A stretch of 64,000 nucleotides of DNA from Dacryopinax spathularia (Eukaryota > Basidiomycota > Dacrymycetes > Dacrymycetales > Dacrymycetaceae). Where the stretch lies: assembly GCA_037974965.1 (NCBI GenBank), contig JBBPFI010000002.1, positions 2,976,001 through 3,040,000 of the forward strand, written 5' to 3'. A program made the position numbers and the translations under genes. The notes beneath the pieces were generated by a model, which did no database searches, had not been told where the DNA came from, and saw only the letters and a program-made list of their open reading frames with translations. Shown one piece after another: positions 10,651 through 22,826 of the stretch (the stretch's first letter is position 1; each line of letters begins with the position of its first letter).

Positions 10651-10796
10651 TGCCGACCAGCCGGGCAGCTCGACGAGACTGATGTGCAGCGTGAGCTAGA
10701 GTATGAGTAAACCATGAAAGAGCCTAGATCTGTCTCGTTGTGAGTCGGGAAGTCGAGGTCGTCTCCGATTAGACACGGTTTTTTATCCGACCGCAT

Positions 10797-11660
10797 GAGC
10801 CATAAATTGATCAGATAAGGCGACCAACAGCTGTTCAGAAGCTGTTCTTGTCGAAGTGACGCCCGATGATATTGACTACAGGGGGTTTACCAGCCCTAGA
10901 CTTAAGCACGGAACCAGATCGTGCCGAGGGTGCCGCGCTGGACTTAAGCCGGGACCCTAGCTAGAGGGGCGACGGCGAGCGCGAATGCGCTTTTTAATTA
11001 TTTTTTGTAATTAGATACATTAATAAAAGCTGTTCTACATCCATGGGCCCCTCCATCCCAGCCTTTGGCTGGGAAATTTTGAAGAAAATGGACGCGAAAA
11101 CCGCGTTTTCCGGGGGGGAACAGGGCTTCAGCCCAGGAAAGTGCGTTTTGGGTGGGGAAAGTCGGTAAGCAACGCTTTACCGCTGGATTTAGGCCCGGTG
11201 GCCCGTGATTGGCCGAGGGGAGCAAGCTGGGCGAGCCTGGGGAGGCGTGGGGAGGCGTGGCAAGAAAGAGATCCTTTGGGTCAGACCCCTGGCCAACAGT
11301 AAGTCTAAGTAATTGAACACGTGCTCACCAGGCGACAATTCCAACGTCTTCCGAGGGAGAAGATGGCGCAGTTCGCTGAGCTGCGAGCGCCGCCAAGGCG
11401 AGCTGTTCTTACCTAGTCCTGCGCCTCTCATACGAGGGCGATCAGGATACCAGTCTGCCACAGATTAAGAGGATTGCAAATTGGGCTGTCGGTCGATAAG
11501 CACCGGATGGCAATTTTGGTCTAGATCGTACATTCAGATCACACAAGATCAGGGGAATAAACAAGACAAGATATGATCGTCCTCCTCTCAACGCAAGATA
11601 TACATCAGCCGTCCTCTCAGCCGTCCTCAGAGCCCAAAACCGAGCATCAAGCATCAAGCA
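10797..11660. other. non-coding stretch with repeat-like, hairpin-bearing segment
   Basis: 10990-11230 has unusual composition: an AT run (ttttaattattttttgtaatta), a perfect hairpin tcccagcc-ttt-ggctggga at about 11056-11074, and a GC-rich tail with a short tandem aggcgtggggaggcgtgg near 11244-11262. It could be a fragment of a repeat element, but I see no terminal repeats or target duplication. The minus-strand frame at 10998-11225 is not protein-like. Confidence 0.35.
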
Positions 11661-12644
11661 TCAAGCATCGTCCCCCGGCTCCGGATTCCACTGCGCCAGC
11701 TCAAACCCCAGCCTCATCCCATCCCGATCGTCGGCGCTCATATCCATCTCGACCCAGCACTCCCATCTCTGGCACCTGAACTCCACCGTCACGCTTCCCA
11801 TCCCCCTCTCCCCGTCCGGGTCCACAGGGCAGGGGAAACGGTTCGTAGTGCTGTTCGGACTCATGCGGAAGTCGATGTTGCCTATATAGTTCCCCCGAGG
11901 CGGTCTGTGCTCGTACGAGATCGACTGGGCCTCTAGGAGTTGGGAGGGGTTGCTAGGGGGGAGGGTGATGTTCCATACTTCGACAAGGTTGATCTCGCCT
12001 TCTGCGCGGTAGGGGCGGGGAACGGTCAGGTCCTGCGAAGGACGGAAACCGACGATGGCGCAGTCGTGCAGCGTCGGGTCGAGCCCGGTGAACTGGAGGA
12101 TCATCGAGTTCTAGCACGAGGATGTGTCAATATATGTTGCATGCTTGTAGAAAGCGAAGAAGGGACGTACGGCATGGCTCAGGACAAACTTCTTCGTCGA
12201 CCCGGACGACTCCTCCGCATACACCCTCTCCGGATCACTCTGATTTATATGCGCCACCACGCTCGGAAAGACGACGTTCACGGGCACCCGCGTCCCATTC
12301 GTGTACCTCCACGGGATCTGCTGGCTATAGTCCTTCGGTGCCCCTAGCAAGCCAGGCGACTTATCAATCCCAATCATCTTGTTGGGTTCGTAGGTCGGCT
12401 CGGGCCATTTGGTCGTGGTGGCTTTTTGGGATTGCAGCGCGGAGAGCGTGAAGGGAAGGAGGGAGACGTTGAGCATCGTTGACCCTAAGGCGGCGAGGAA
12501 GGCGAAGAGGAGTAATGGTGGGAGGACGAGCGCATGTTTGGAGGAAGGTGGGGGCGAGTAGGGATGGTCGTCGGCGTTGTCTGATGTGTCTGGTGAGGTG
12601 TCCGCCGGTTGCAGCGGCATATACTCTGCTTTGTCGTTAGACAT
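11661..12644 (-). CDS. type II single-pass membrane protein, function unknown
   Basis: Two exons, 12171-12644 and 11661-12110, around a 60-base phase-0 intron, give 307 residues. A short polar N-terminus (MSNDKAEYMPLQPADTSP) precedes a hydrophobic segment at about residues 38-60 (VLPPLLLFAFLAALGSTML). The rest is probably extracytosolic, with sequons NGT, NQS and NIT. The segment after the splice (ANSMILQFTGLDPTLHDCAI) recalls the SxIMQF-type strand I associate with uncharacterised basidiomycete membrane proteins; that link is recalled, not checked. Topology parallels the gene at 2829-3925. No enzymatic motif is seen. Confidence 0.75.
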
Positions 12645-13776
12645 TGTTGCTTGTTGAGAAAATTGTCTCAGGATGAGCCGATCGTTGAAGTCCGGGTGTT
12701 AAATCTATGTCGCCAGCTGTCTGTCGATGTTCGATGTTTTGCTGTCGTTGCGATCGCTGTTGCAGCACCAGTATCCAAGAAATCCCAGTTGTTTACCGTT
12801 TATGCCAAGCGATCCACCTTCCAGATAGGCGACCCAGAAAGATAGAAAATAAAGAAAGCTGAAGAACGAGGAAGAACAAGACTCTTGTTGATATCAATCC
12901 ATCATCTCAGGCGGCGGAGTGACGCAAATATCCCACTTTGCAGGACAGCTCCACCCCAAGGCACACTTCCGCAGATGCCGGCGGGCTGCCGAGGCACGGC
13001 AAGGGCGGAATCAAACTGTTCCTGGGCAACTCCGCCTTTCTCGACCACGCGGAGTCCATATAACACCGCCTCTCGGAAGCAGTGATTCTTCAATGAGCGC
13101 GGCCGAGCCACCCCCGCTTTTTCCGGCGATCCGGAAGGGCGGAACGCATGCTGTCCACGCTGATCTGAAGAACCCCGTCCATTCTTGGCCATCGCCGCGA
13201 CAAAAACGCGCCTTTTGCTTCCTTCAGCACGCACAGAAATCTCACGCAGCTTTTTTTGGGTTTTATGGGGGAAATTGCGGAGGGCGCAGGGCGGGTCAGC
13301 TGGTGCAGCGCGAGGACAGCGCCGGGTACGGCAGACTGAAACTGAAAGTATCTATGGTCAGCAGAATACGTAAGGATGATGATGCTATTCTCGCGTTAGA
13401 ATGTATAAATGAATAGGTGGACATGGCACGTTCCGGTCTCGATTCTTGGCGGGGGGTTACGTTACCCAACGCGGTTGCGGGATGGGCACTCAGCGGGGAG
13501 GGGAGACACGTTCCAAGAGAGCGGTGTTCAGCGGTTGGGGTTGCCAAACTGTAGGGAGTGAAAAGCCAGGAGACGGGGAATAGTGCATTGACAATGCATG
13601 CATGAGCCGTACAAGTACATCAACTAGTGAATGAGTAGTAGGTGGATGAATGCCGGACGTGAGTAGACGTGTGGGGTGATGAGTGCTTTCAATGTGAGCT
13701 TTTGGATCGTCCGGCTCCTCCCCTCCAGTGGACCGGGCAGCGACCTCAGCCGCTGGTACGGCCACGGGCAAGCGGG
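12645..13776. other. intergenic, no gene recognised
   Basis: About 1.1 kb upstream of the membrane-protein gene. The several short frames on both strands are low in quality and overlap one another. No repeat or RNA gene is evident. Confidence 0.4.
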
Positions 13777-14089
13777 CTAGGACGACCGTAGTGGCCTTAC
13801 CTCCCTGCTTCGGCCCCGACGTTCCTCCTCGTCCGCGCGACCATAGCGTCCGTCATCTGACCGAGCCGGGCGACGGGGCTTTGATGGATGTACGCCGCCG
13901 TTCAGCAGGGATTGGGCGGCGTTCGCAGGAATGGGAATGGGTTTGACGGGTTTGGGTACAGGTTTCTGAGAGGATAGATTAGCATATGCGGTCTACGAAG
14001 TGAGGGAGGAAGAGACTCACGGCTGGAGGAGGAGGTGCGCTCGTCGGCTTGGGCGCGGTGGCAGCGCTCTGAGCGTTCCCGTTACTCAT
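13777..14089 (-). CDS. possible small proline/alanine-rich and basic protein, two exons
   Basis: Exon 14021-14089 encodes 23 residues (MSNGNAQSAATAPKPTS...). After an intron with GTGAGT and CTCAG borders (13966-14020), exon 13777-13965 continues in frame, giving 85 residues. The middle is a KPVPKPVKPIPIP stretch, then QSLLNGGVHPSKPRR, then an acidic/basic tail rich in D, E and R. No known domain. Support is the clean splice signals, kept frame and a divergent start with a TATA-containing region at about 14485. It may be partial, or a chance frame. Confidence 0.38.
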
Positions 14090-14561
14090 GTGATCTGTGA
14101 ACATATGATTAGCAGACGTGCACGGTGCTGTAGATAACCCAGCGTACGAGGGGTATATATGACAGCGAAAGAGAGGAGGACAAGCGCCTAGTCGATGACG
14201 AACGCAGATGGTCGTCGAAGGTTTGCAGGACACGGCTCTTGCAAGCGATGAGAGCTTACGGCGACGGCGACCCTCAAAGTCGTTGAGCGGTAGGCGGTAT
14301 TACGAACGGGACTGATGACGGCTCTTTCCCTTATCGAATTGAATAACTCAGGGAAGAGGCGTTGGGAAGGTTGAACGTTGGCAGGTGGTAAAGTGAAATG
14401 TAAGCGAGTGAGGAGGGGCTGAGGGAGCAGTGCGGGTAGCGGGTACACGGTAACAAACTCGGCGGGAGGGGTTTGCCCTCAGGGCTTTATATCCCCCTTC
14501 CATCCCCTGCCCTGCAGTCACGCACGCCGCACCATCATCGGCTACTCAGAGTTACAATCTT
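14090..14561. promoter_or_regulatory. putative divergent promoter
   Basis: Lies between the small minus-strand candidate and the plus-strand candidate at 14562. It contains ggctttatatccccc at about 14483-14497 followed by a C/T-rich stretch, a common arrangement in basidiomycete promoters. A minus-strand 86-residue frame (14188-14448) is probably 5' leader. Confidence 0.35.
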
Positions 14562-14632
14562 ATGCCGACCCTTCCTTCCAGCCAAGGCCTCGTGTCCGTC
14601 TTCTTCATTGCGTGTGTGTGGACTGCGTGTGG
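14562..14632 (+). CDS. possible first exon of a small membrane protein
   Basis: ATG at 14562 lies about 70 bases downstream of a TATA-like ttatat. It opens a short frame with a hydrophobic helix (QGLVSVFFIACVWTACG) that ends at a good donor, GTATGT. I could not find the following exon with confidence; candidates end at an acceptor near 14758 or 14829. The protein is not recognised. Confidence 0.22.
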
Positions 14633-17600
14633 GTATGTACTGTACTACTTAGGTCCACCGTACCGTCATTTTCCCGCTGGGGACGCGTGCTCGTGCTCCT
14701 TCCTTTCTCCCCGGGCCCGCCTACCCTGCCTACGCACGCGCTCGCGCCATCATAGCACACATTGGGCCATTATTGGCCCAGCGCACGCACGGTGATGGCA
14801 AGAAGACTCCTATCGCCACTACAGCGCTACTGAATGCGACGTAGCGCGCTGAGTCGCGGTTGCCTATCGCAGCACATACTTCGTTTTTCGCTACCAAGCA
14901 ACAGGGGCGCGATTGATGCTTTCTCATCTCTAGGGGCAGTTATCAGCGGGATTCGCGTACGAGCCGGGCGGTACCCGCAAGATCGGCAACACATTCTACG
15001 CGGGTGGGCCGAGTCATGTGCCTGCAGAGCGTGCGTGCAACGTTCTCGCGCGAGACCGCCGAATATCGCACCCCAATGGCGCCAGGCGCGGCCGCCTGAT
15101 CCTGCTCTATTCCTCTCAGCCCGGGTTGGAAAGTATAATGCTCCCCGCCTTCTCAGCGCTCTTCCGCAAAGAGTTAATGATGCACTGCCTCTTCCTCCGT
15201 ACAACGTGCGCTGCAGGACGAAGGGCAATTCGGGAGATCCAAGATCCCTCCTAGTTCTCGGCGCTTGCTCTATGCTCATCTATAGCTGAGGGGCATCGGC
15301 ATATTGTCCAAAGGAGGGAGGACGGTCATGCGACCGCTGCGAGACTAGGCCAGGCACATGCCTCCCTCCTCGGCGCCGACGATTCCGGTGAAACGGCACA
15401 GGCAAATACGAGACAGCTCGGGACGGTCGGTCGGGCCCGACACGTTGGGTGGATGGTACACTGCACCGGCGCTCGGTGCGCAGTCGCCCCGGTTCTCCCC
15501 TGCGGCCTGACCGGTGCGGTTTGAGCTTGAACGAGTCAGCTAAGCAGGAAAAAGCGAAATGCCGGAAATAAGAATTTGGCCTGTTCGCCCCGATGAGCCA
15601 TCAATTACCCTGAGAATCCCTTGCCCATCCCTTCTGCCCGTCAGCGGTTAAGGAAAAGTCGAGAGAGAATGGGGAGAATTCGCTGGGCATGTTACTGTGG
15701 CACTGGGGTATTCCAAGCTCTTTTTTTTGCGCACGCCATCTAGATCATACGAGCTTGTTGTCGCACCTCACAAGGAACCCCGCATGCCGACGTTTCTTCC
15801 GCGTCCGTCGGCAAGCTTGCGGGGAGCACGTGCCAGGGCAGGGCTTAAGCCTGCTCCAGCTCCCCCGCATCGCCTGCGGGGAAACAGGCAAGCGATGTCA
15901 AGTAGACAAGAGTGTCGTTCCTGCATCTGACTAGCCTTCATAAACCCGGCTCAGCTGATCTGCAGTGCCAACCAGCTGCAGCTTCAAGCGTGGGGGCACG
16001 AGTACAAAGCTGACCTACGAGACCAGCAGTGGTCCCCTTTCTCGCGCAATCGAACGGCCTGATCGACCGATGTGGACGTTCGGCTTCACTGCGGCTCGCG
16101 CTGTCCATCATGGCGGAAGCTGAGGTTGACCTCGAGTTCCTGGGCAGGTGATGTCCCAAGGCCTCCTGACGTCAGCTGAGGACCTGACCTCCCCCGCCCT
16201 TCACCCCTTCCCCACATTACGGGCATCCAGCGGATTGAACCCGGGCCTCGAGATGTTACGTATTCGGCTCCTATTGGGAGGGAAAATGCGGGGTAATAAG
16301 CTTCAAACGTCGCGGTCTGATGAGAATTTGGGTTTTGACGAAGGCCGCTGGAGGTCATGTGCACGATCACGTTACTGCTAAGGTTGCGGGTGCATCGACG
16401 AGCACTCTGTGGATGAATTTGGGACGGCATTGTAGATGCGAGTATTGGTGAATGAAGCCAATCGAATATGTGCTAAAGCGGAGAGAAGACCAATCGACGA
16501 GAGAAAGCCCTCGGAATCTCGGTGAGGAGCACTGAGCACCTCAGCACGCCAGGTGACACCATATACCGCTCTCATGGACTTCTGCCGATCGCGGATCGAA
16601 GGAGACCGCAGACGCATAGATGCGTTGCACTTATTGCGTGCTCAACGTTCTTAATACTGTCCTCCTTCACCGCTGAACACTCACTCATGTAATCAAAACC
16701 ACTGAGCTACCCACGTTGCCATTGCGAAGAGGTTCATTCGACAGAGCAGGTCCAACGCACGCCAATGGCGCCTCTTGCACGCCCCAGAAAATCATCTCGC
16801 CCATGGCGAGGTCCTTCGCTGAACTACGAGGAAAAGAAGAACTAAGGTCTCATATATCACACTGCTAACCACGCACGTGCTCCCGCCTCCAGCCCCGCTC
16901 CATCAGTGGCCACCCTTTCTTCCACATTGAAGCTGGCAGAGTATGACTCCTCACCGTAGAGTATGCAGCGGCCATGTGAACTATGACACCGTTCTAGAAA
17001 GACTGGGCAAATGCTACAGCAGACTATTGTATCCCCGCCTTTTGATGACCATCCGAATGGCTGGGGAAAGAGCACCGCCGCAGGGTCAGAATCGGTCATG
17101 TGCTTCCTCAGAGAAGGCCGATTGGTCCAAACAGCTAAGAAAAACTTCCTTCTACGCCTGCATGGAAACGCACGCCTTGCCAGTAGTGACTCTCACGGCA
17201 GTCGCCTTCGAGCCAGCGAAACTCGCATTATTTTTGCGCGGTAGTGTACATCAAGACGCCGCGGGTCTTGGCAGAATGCGGTACTGCCCGTGGCAAGGAA
17301 ACCAAAAAGGGGTATAATAGTCCGAGCCTGGGGACGTGGCAAGACGGGTTTTGCCGAAGGTCAGCGGCCACTCACAGGCCACCGAAGAATAAGCGCCCGT
17401 TCGCATGGGAAGAGCGGTCATTGACGTCAAAACACTTGACTGATCATGTGCCACTAGAGCGCGTGACAAGCAATGCAGCTGCGTGAATCCTCACATGACG
17501 AAGACGGAGGATAATGATCAATAATGACATCTTTGGAGATTACAGGAGTACAATGTCTGAGGGATACCGTATGCAACGGGCTCGCCGAGGACGAGATGTC

Positions 17601-17765
17601 AGCGCACCTCATGACCTTCGTGCACCGGACCCACGAAGGCAATGTGGTCCTTCCAGGACATGCTCACCAAATAATGGCGCCAACGCTGCCCCCTAGCCTC
17701 TGAGCCGTGCATGCTCTGCGCACACCGCTGACTCGACGGTTTGGCACCATCACGCGTCTTCATGC
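14633..17765. other. gene-poor stretch of about 3.1 kb
   Basis: Many short overlapping frames on both strands, none with a recognisable domain, good splice chain or bias for one frame. Composition is mixed, GC-rich around 15000-15550, and there are no long repeats, terminal repeats or RNA genes that I can see. It probably contains regulatory DNA and decayed sequence. The frames at 14834-15289 and 16943-17317 are the longest and I do not support either. Confidence 0.4.
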
Positions 17766-20419
17766 TCACCCAGCACGCAATTGCGGTGTCCAGTCGTATT
17801 TAGCATACATCTTGCCGAAAGATTTTGCCCGCATGGCATTCATGCTGTAGTCGACTCTTCTGGGATGCATCCATTTCCGAGGCTCGATGTCCAGCATATT
17901 GCCGACAATCTCGGCGGCGAAGTTCCTGCAAGTCTGGTCAGCCTGGGGAGAGGGTGGGGGGTTGAGTAATCAGCCGGGCCTTACCTAGGGAACTTGCCCT
18001 TTCTTCCTTCTTCTTCGCCGGCGTACTCGTTGTCTTCGTCCACTACGCCGCCGCTGTCGCCTTCGATCACATGTCCGTACCCCCTCTCGCCCTTATAGTC
18101 CCACTGGACCATAAAGTACGGCAGCGTATCGACCATCATCCGCCGGAACCCACCCGGCCGCTTCGTAAAGTCGATCAGCGGGTTATGCTGCGTCCAGTCC
18201 GATTCAGAGGCGAGAATCGCCTCCCTGAAATAGGCGGGCGCGTCCTGCCAGTTCGTGATGGGAAGCGGGACGACCTCGATGACAGTGTGTTTCTGCTGTT
18301 TGAGGGAGACGACCGTTTCCCAGAAGAGGGGCGCTTTGCCCTGGTCGTTGTACATCTGCATGAGCGTCTTCATGAAGTTCTGCACACACCGTCGGTCAGG
18401 GTGCGGCGGCCCGCAAGAGAGAAGGGATGCGGACATACCTTGACCTCCTCCCAGACCTCGTCGTCCGCCTCGAGCATGTTCAGATGATGTTGCACCGGCA
18501 CGATATAACAGTGACCGTCCACGAGCTCCTCCACGGTCGGGACGGCCAAGTACGCCCTCGTACCCATAGCGACCACGCCCGCCTTCGGCGGCGAGTCGTC
18601 CTCGCCAAAGCAGAACGGACACGTATCGAGCGCCTTCTTCGTCCGCGCATAGTCGTTTATCGCGAATGCGCGCTTCATCGCCTCGCTCCGCATCCGCTTG
18701 CGCGCCAGCTTCTCGGCGTTGTCGTCTATGTAGTCGAGGTCGTCTTCGAATTTCCCATCAGTGGCGATCTTCCGAGCTAGCTCGGCGTCCATATCTGCTC
18801 CGTCGGCGGACCTGGCGGCGGCTTTTTCCTGGCGAAGCATGTCCCCGATCGAGAGCGTGTCGTCGTCGTCGTTCACCCGGAGGACATTCCCTTGCCGGTC
18901 GTACACGTCCAGCGGCTTCGGATTGCGCTCGTTCCCAGCGGGAAGGACGGGCTGGCTGCCGATGTCGTATAACCGTCCTTGGGCGTCAAACACGGGTAGG
19001 ACCTCCGTGCGGGTCCCACCGGAGGTGGAGGCCTCTTCGTGTCGCTTGACGGCGTCGTCGTATTCCTTCTGTAGAGCATCCGCGTTGGGCGCGTTCATCA
19101 GCTTCGCTCGCAGCACCTTGGCTTGGAGCTTGTTTAAGTCTTCGGTGGTCGGCACTGATCCAGACGGGCCAGCGGTTGGAGGCGGCCGTACAGGAGGAGT
19201 CGAGACGGAGGGGATGGATGTACGCGGTACGAATGTAGGTCGAGGTGATGGTCTAGCAGCAGGCGTGTTGAACGCGCTGCTCGGGGCGGTCCCGACTCCA
19301 GGTGTGGAAGGCGCCGAATCGCCCGGCTTGCGGAAACTGGCTCTGCTGGCCGGTCGACTGCCGCTGGAAGAGACATCGGTATACGTGTACCTCTCTCTTC
19401 TGTCGCCACCGCCGTCGTCCCCGCCTCTCCGCTGGTCTCGCCTGTCCCTGTCCCCTCCTCCAGCACCGCGACTCTGCCGCCTCTCCTCTCTCTCATCTAA
19501 GATCCTGCGCTCCTCTTTCGCCTCCTCCCACGCCTCAAGAGTGCCATACCGCTCCAGGGCGACCTCCTCGATATCTCTCCCAGAGTCCTGGGCTTCCTCG
19601 TACGTCCGGCGAAGCTTCATCATCCGCCAGTTTGACCCCGGACCTCCAGGAGTAGGCTTCGAAGGGGTGTCGGTCTTAGAGAGGGGAGCAGCATTTGGGT
19701 TGATGTCGGGATTGAGCTCACGCTGGCTGTACTTTGGCTGCAGAGCAGTATTAGCACACATATTGAGCTGTAGCATGCACGTAATAGTGCTCACCGGTTC
19801 AGGCGCGCTAGGCTTCTTCTTCCTCTCCGTCCCCAAACCACTAAAGAAATCCACCCCTCCATCCCCAGTCCGTCCCGTACCCGTCTCATCCCCATACCCC
19901 TCCGTCACCCCCCCGCCGCCCACACCCGTCTCCAGTTCAGCCTGAACGGGATGCGAGGCCAAAGGCGAGGGGACGACGGGCTTTGTAGATTGGTAGATGG
20001 GAGGAGGGAGCATCCATGATTCTCGCTGGGCGGAGGTTGCTGCTATTGGAGGAGGGAGGGGCGCGGGGGGAGGGGAGGTGACGTGCGATTTGAGCTCTAG
20101 GTCTGCCGCGCTGGGGATATCGGTCGCCAATGGCTATGATCGGCCGAGCAATGAGCGACAACAAGTTCTCAGTGTGAAGGGAAGGAGGACATACGAGTTG
20201 ACCATCCTGGTCGATGTTCTTCTCCACCCAAACACCCTCATCATCATCATCCACCACAGTCAGCGCTTCTCTCCCGCGCTCCCGTTTTCGGCGTTTCCGC
20301 TCGTCCCGATCATCCTCCCTTTCCTTCTCCTTCTCTTTGTCCTTCCGGTGCTTATGTTTCTTGTGTCGGCGATCATCGTCCACGTCGTAGTCGCGCGAGG
20401 AGCGCTTTTCCGATGGCAT
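17766..20419 (-). CDS. CWF19: Cwf19/CwfJ-family spliceosome-associated protein
   Basis: Five exons, 20195-20419, 19795-20133, 18439-19737, 17985-18379 and 17766-17925, all in frame, give 805 residues. The N-terminus is a basic/acidic KHKHRKDKEKEKE-type region. The middle is disordered, with a coiled stretch (YEEAQDSGRDIEEVALERYG). The C-terminal third has the CwfJ domains: ALDTCPFCFGEDD, then a HIT-like block with GHCYIVPVQHHLNMLEADDE, then FAAEIVGNMLDIEPRKWMHP at the end. The family (yeast Drn1, fission yeast Cwf19) binds late spliceosomes and helps intron lariat turnover in the nucleus. The gene is divergent from the dehydratase gene at 20859. Exon 1 uses the first ATG of the frame. Confidence 0.92.
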
Positions 20420-20858
20420 CTGTATAGTAAACGAGGAAGTCTATGAGGGGTGTAGGTTGTGTGGGGTGTTGGGCGAGGCGAACACCGATGACGCTACTCA
20501 TCTTACCCCGTCGGAACCGATAATTATCCCGATGCTTCTTTTTGGGTGTTTCACGAGGTCGGACCGCTTTCCTCCTGCAGGGAACGAGCTGGCGGGTGGG
20601 AACAAGCCGTACATTGTGGAAATCATCGCAGGATGAAGATATTTGCATAATACCATAAGCGAGATAATCTGATCCTTTTTAGAAATGAAGTAACTCTTTA
20701 AGAATCATACGAATCGCCATTGGCCGAGATTATTCTCCTTGCACGTTCTTCATCGCTCATCCGCCTCCGACTTGCGCGACATTCCCCCTCTCAGCCTCAC
20801 CGAGCGTTGCGTTTCAGCTCCTCCTCTCCCTCTCTCCGGCCCAGCGCAGCAGTCCACC
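20420..20858. promoter_or_regulatory. shared divergent promoter (Cwf19 / dehydratase)
   Basis: 438 bases between two start codons pointing outward. The side near 20800-20858 is rich in C and T (ctcctctccctctctcc), typical of a fungal 5' leader. No TATA box stands out. Confidence 0.45.
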
Positions 20859-21874
20859 ATGCCCATCTCCCGCCAGTCGTCCTCCGCGCACTATACGCGC
20901 ATAGACGCGCAGAACCATGACGACCAGAATAACTCGACGGACGACGAGTACGAGCATGCCCACGCGGACGGGGAGGTGACGGACGCGAGCGTGGACGAGC
21001 TCGTCGAGTCGGACGATCCGGAGCATCCGGCCAACCTGATCCCCGAGCTCTGTCGGGGGTTCTACAGTGCGTCTTCCCTTCTTTCTTCAGTTTGAAAGTG
21101 CGAGTGCTGATGTGGAGGGGCGATGTGCAGCTCTTGGGTGGGTCACGGGCACGGGAGGAGGGATCTCGATCAAGCGAGGCAACCTCGTCTACCTCGCTCC
21201 CTCCGGCGTGCAAAAAGAGCGTATCCTCCCCTCTCACATCTTCGTCCTCCCCTACCCCCAACCCTCAGCCGTGAAAGCCCACACGGAGCGCACTTTCCTC
21301 CGCAAGCCGAAACAAGAAGGCCTGAAAGAGAGCGCATGTACGCCTCTATTCTGGAACGCGTTTGAGCTGAGAGATGCGGGCGCGTGCATCCATACGCATA
21401 GTCAGCACGCGGTGATGGTTACCCTGCTGTGGAGGGGGGAGGTGTTTGAGATTAGCCATCAGGAGATGATCAAGGGGATCAGGCTGGGTGGGACGGGCAA
21501 GACGCTGTCCTATTTGGACACGCTGGTCGTGCCGATTATCGAGAATACGCCGCATGAAGAAGATCTGACGGATAGCATGAATGAGGTATGTGCGGGCGCG
21601 ACTCCCTCGTTGCCGCTGTGGGGCTAAAGGCAGGCACAGATGATGAGAAAGTATCCCGATGCGGCGGGGATCCTCGTTCGCAGACACGGTCTCTATGTCT
21701 GGGGCCCGACATGGCAAGGCGCAAAGACGCAGGCAGAGGTACGCGCACACTCCGACCTATGCATGCCCCATCATCTGATTATCAACTCAGTGCCTCGACT
21801 ACCTCTTCGAGATCGGCGTAAAGATGAAGCTCATGGGTCTGCCCGTCTGTCCAGCAAAGGAAGGCGGTCTGTAG
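20859..21874 (+). CDS. MDE1: methylthioribulose-1-phosphate dehydratase
   Basis: Four exons, 20859-21066, 21131-21585, 21640-21738 and 21791-21874, give 281 residues. The enzyme belongs to the class II aldolase/adducin family and removes water from 5-methylthioribulose 1-phosphate in the cytosolic methionine salvage pathway. Visible marks are [13 protein letters not shown] at the phosphate-binding loop, [16 protein letters not shown] with the zinc-binding His pair, then [12 protein letters not shown], and a third histidine region [13 protein letters not shown]. The N-terminal ~60 residues are an acidic extension ([19 protein letters not shown]) absent from bacterial MtnB. Length otherwise fits fungal Mde1. 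The splice chain restores each conserved block. Confidence 0.93.
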
Positions 21875-21996
21875 AGCTCCAGCGGAGAGCGAGTTTGTTT
21901 TGTGGGTCAGGGTTATCATTGCGGAATTATCGTTACAGTATCAGCGTATGTATGTCCGTTGCGTGGTTGGTGCAGGTGCAGGAAGTGGGATCTAGG

Positions 21997-22826
21997 CTAT
22001 AAAGAGCATACGCCTTCCAGTCCGGATGTGCGCGTGTTCAGGATGAGCGCAACGATCAGCCTACATCTCATCAGTAACTTGATTACGGCCTGAGTGAGAC
22101 GAGACTGCTGCGGACCCGTAAAGACCCAGGACTTCAGCAAAGATGAGGATAAGGACCATCGTGACGAAGATCCTGCTCTCGTACACATATGCGCGTACGC
22201 ACTGTCCACAACTAGTCAGCCTCGGCGTACCCAGAGACGAAGGAGAGAGGGGCGCACCGCATCGCCCACGATCCCGATCGCGTACCCGGCCGCTAACCCC
22301 GTGAATCCGCACGACAAGCCCGCGGCAAGGTGGATGAAGCCCGCATATAGCGGGTATTCCGTGTCCGGGGATACTGTGGGCCTCATGAGATATGGTATGA
22401 CAAACAGGATGAACGACACTCACGTCCACCGGCAATAAGGACGCTCACTACTAGGCCGTACACTGCTATGATACCCGACATCACGACTGGGATCAAGGAC
22501 TACATGACACAGTCAACGGTCTGCACTGAAAAGGGCGGGCAAAAGCAAGGGCGCAGGCGCACCTTCATGATCAACTCGGGCTTGAATGTCCCCAGACCTG
22601 TGATCCCGATCCCGGCCTTTGATGTCCCATACGCCGCACCGACAGCTTCAGCAGTCAAATCGTCAATATAAGGGTTTGGCAGGGAATGGAAAGTGCGTAC
22701 TGCTGAATACCATCTGAGAAGGAGATCAGTCTGTGAGTGAAGTGCGGAAGGAGGGGAGATACGTACTGCTGATGTGACGCCTGCGAACCCGAAGAAGGGC
22801 GCGAAGGGCGGACAGAGCTCAGACAT
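21997..22826 (-). CDS. V-type ATPase 16-kDa proteolipid (subunit c family)
   Basis: Seven exons, 22767-22826, 22701-22713, 22563-22645, 22424-22499, 22258-22373, 22116-22201 and 21997-22060, give 165 residues with four transmembrane helices. It forms part of the membrane ring of the vacuolar proton pump. Marks are [17 protein letters not shown], then [34 protein letters not shown], and [17 protein letters not shown] with the proton-carrying Glu in helix 4. Exon 2 is a 13-base microexon (ATGGTATTCAGCA) whose inclusion is needed for the conserved AMVFST segment. The C-terminus is slightly longer than usual ([10 protein letters not shown]). It could be c (Vma3) or c' (Vma11); I cannot decide. 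Confidence 0.92.

Noticed and set aside
18761-19945. 394-codon plus-strand frame opposite the Cwf19 gene
   Set aside because: Serine/proline-rich translation of the complementary strand of coding DNA; the minus strand has the conserved domains and splice chain.
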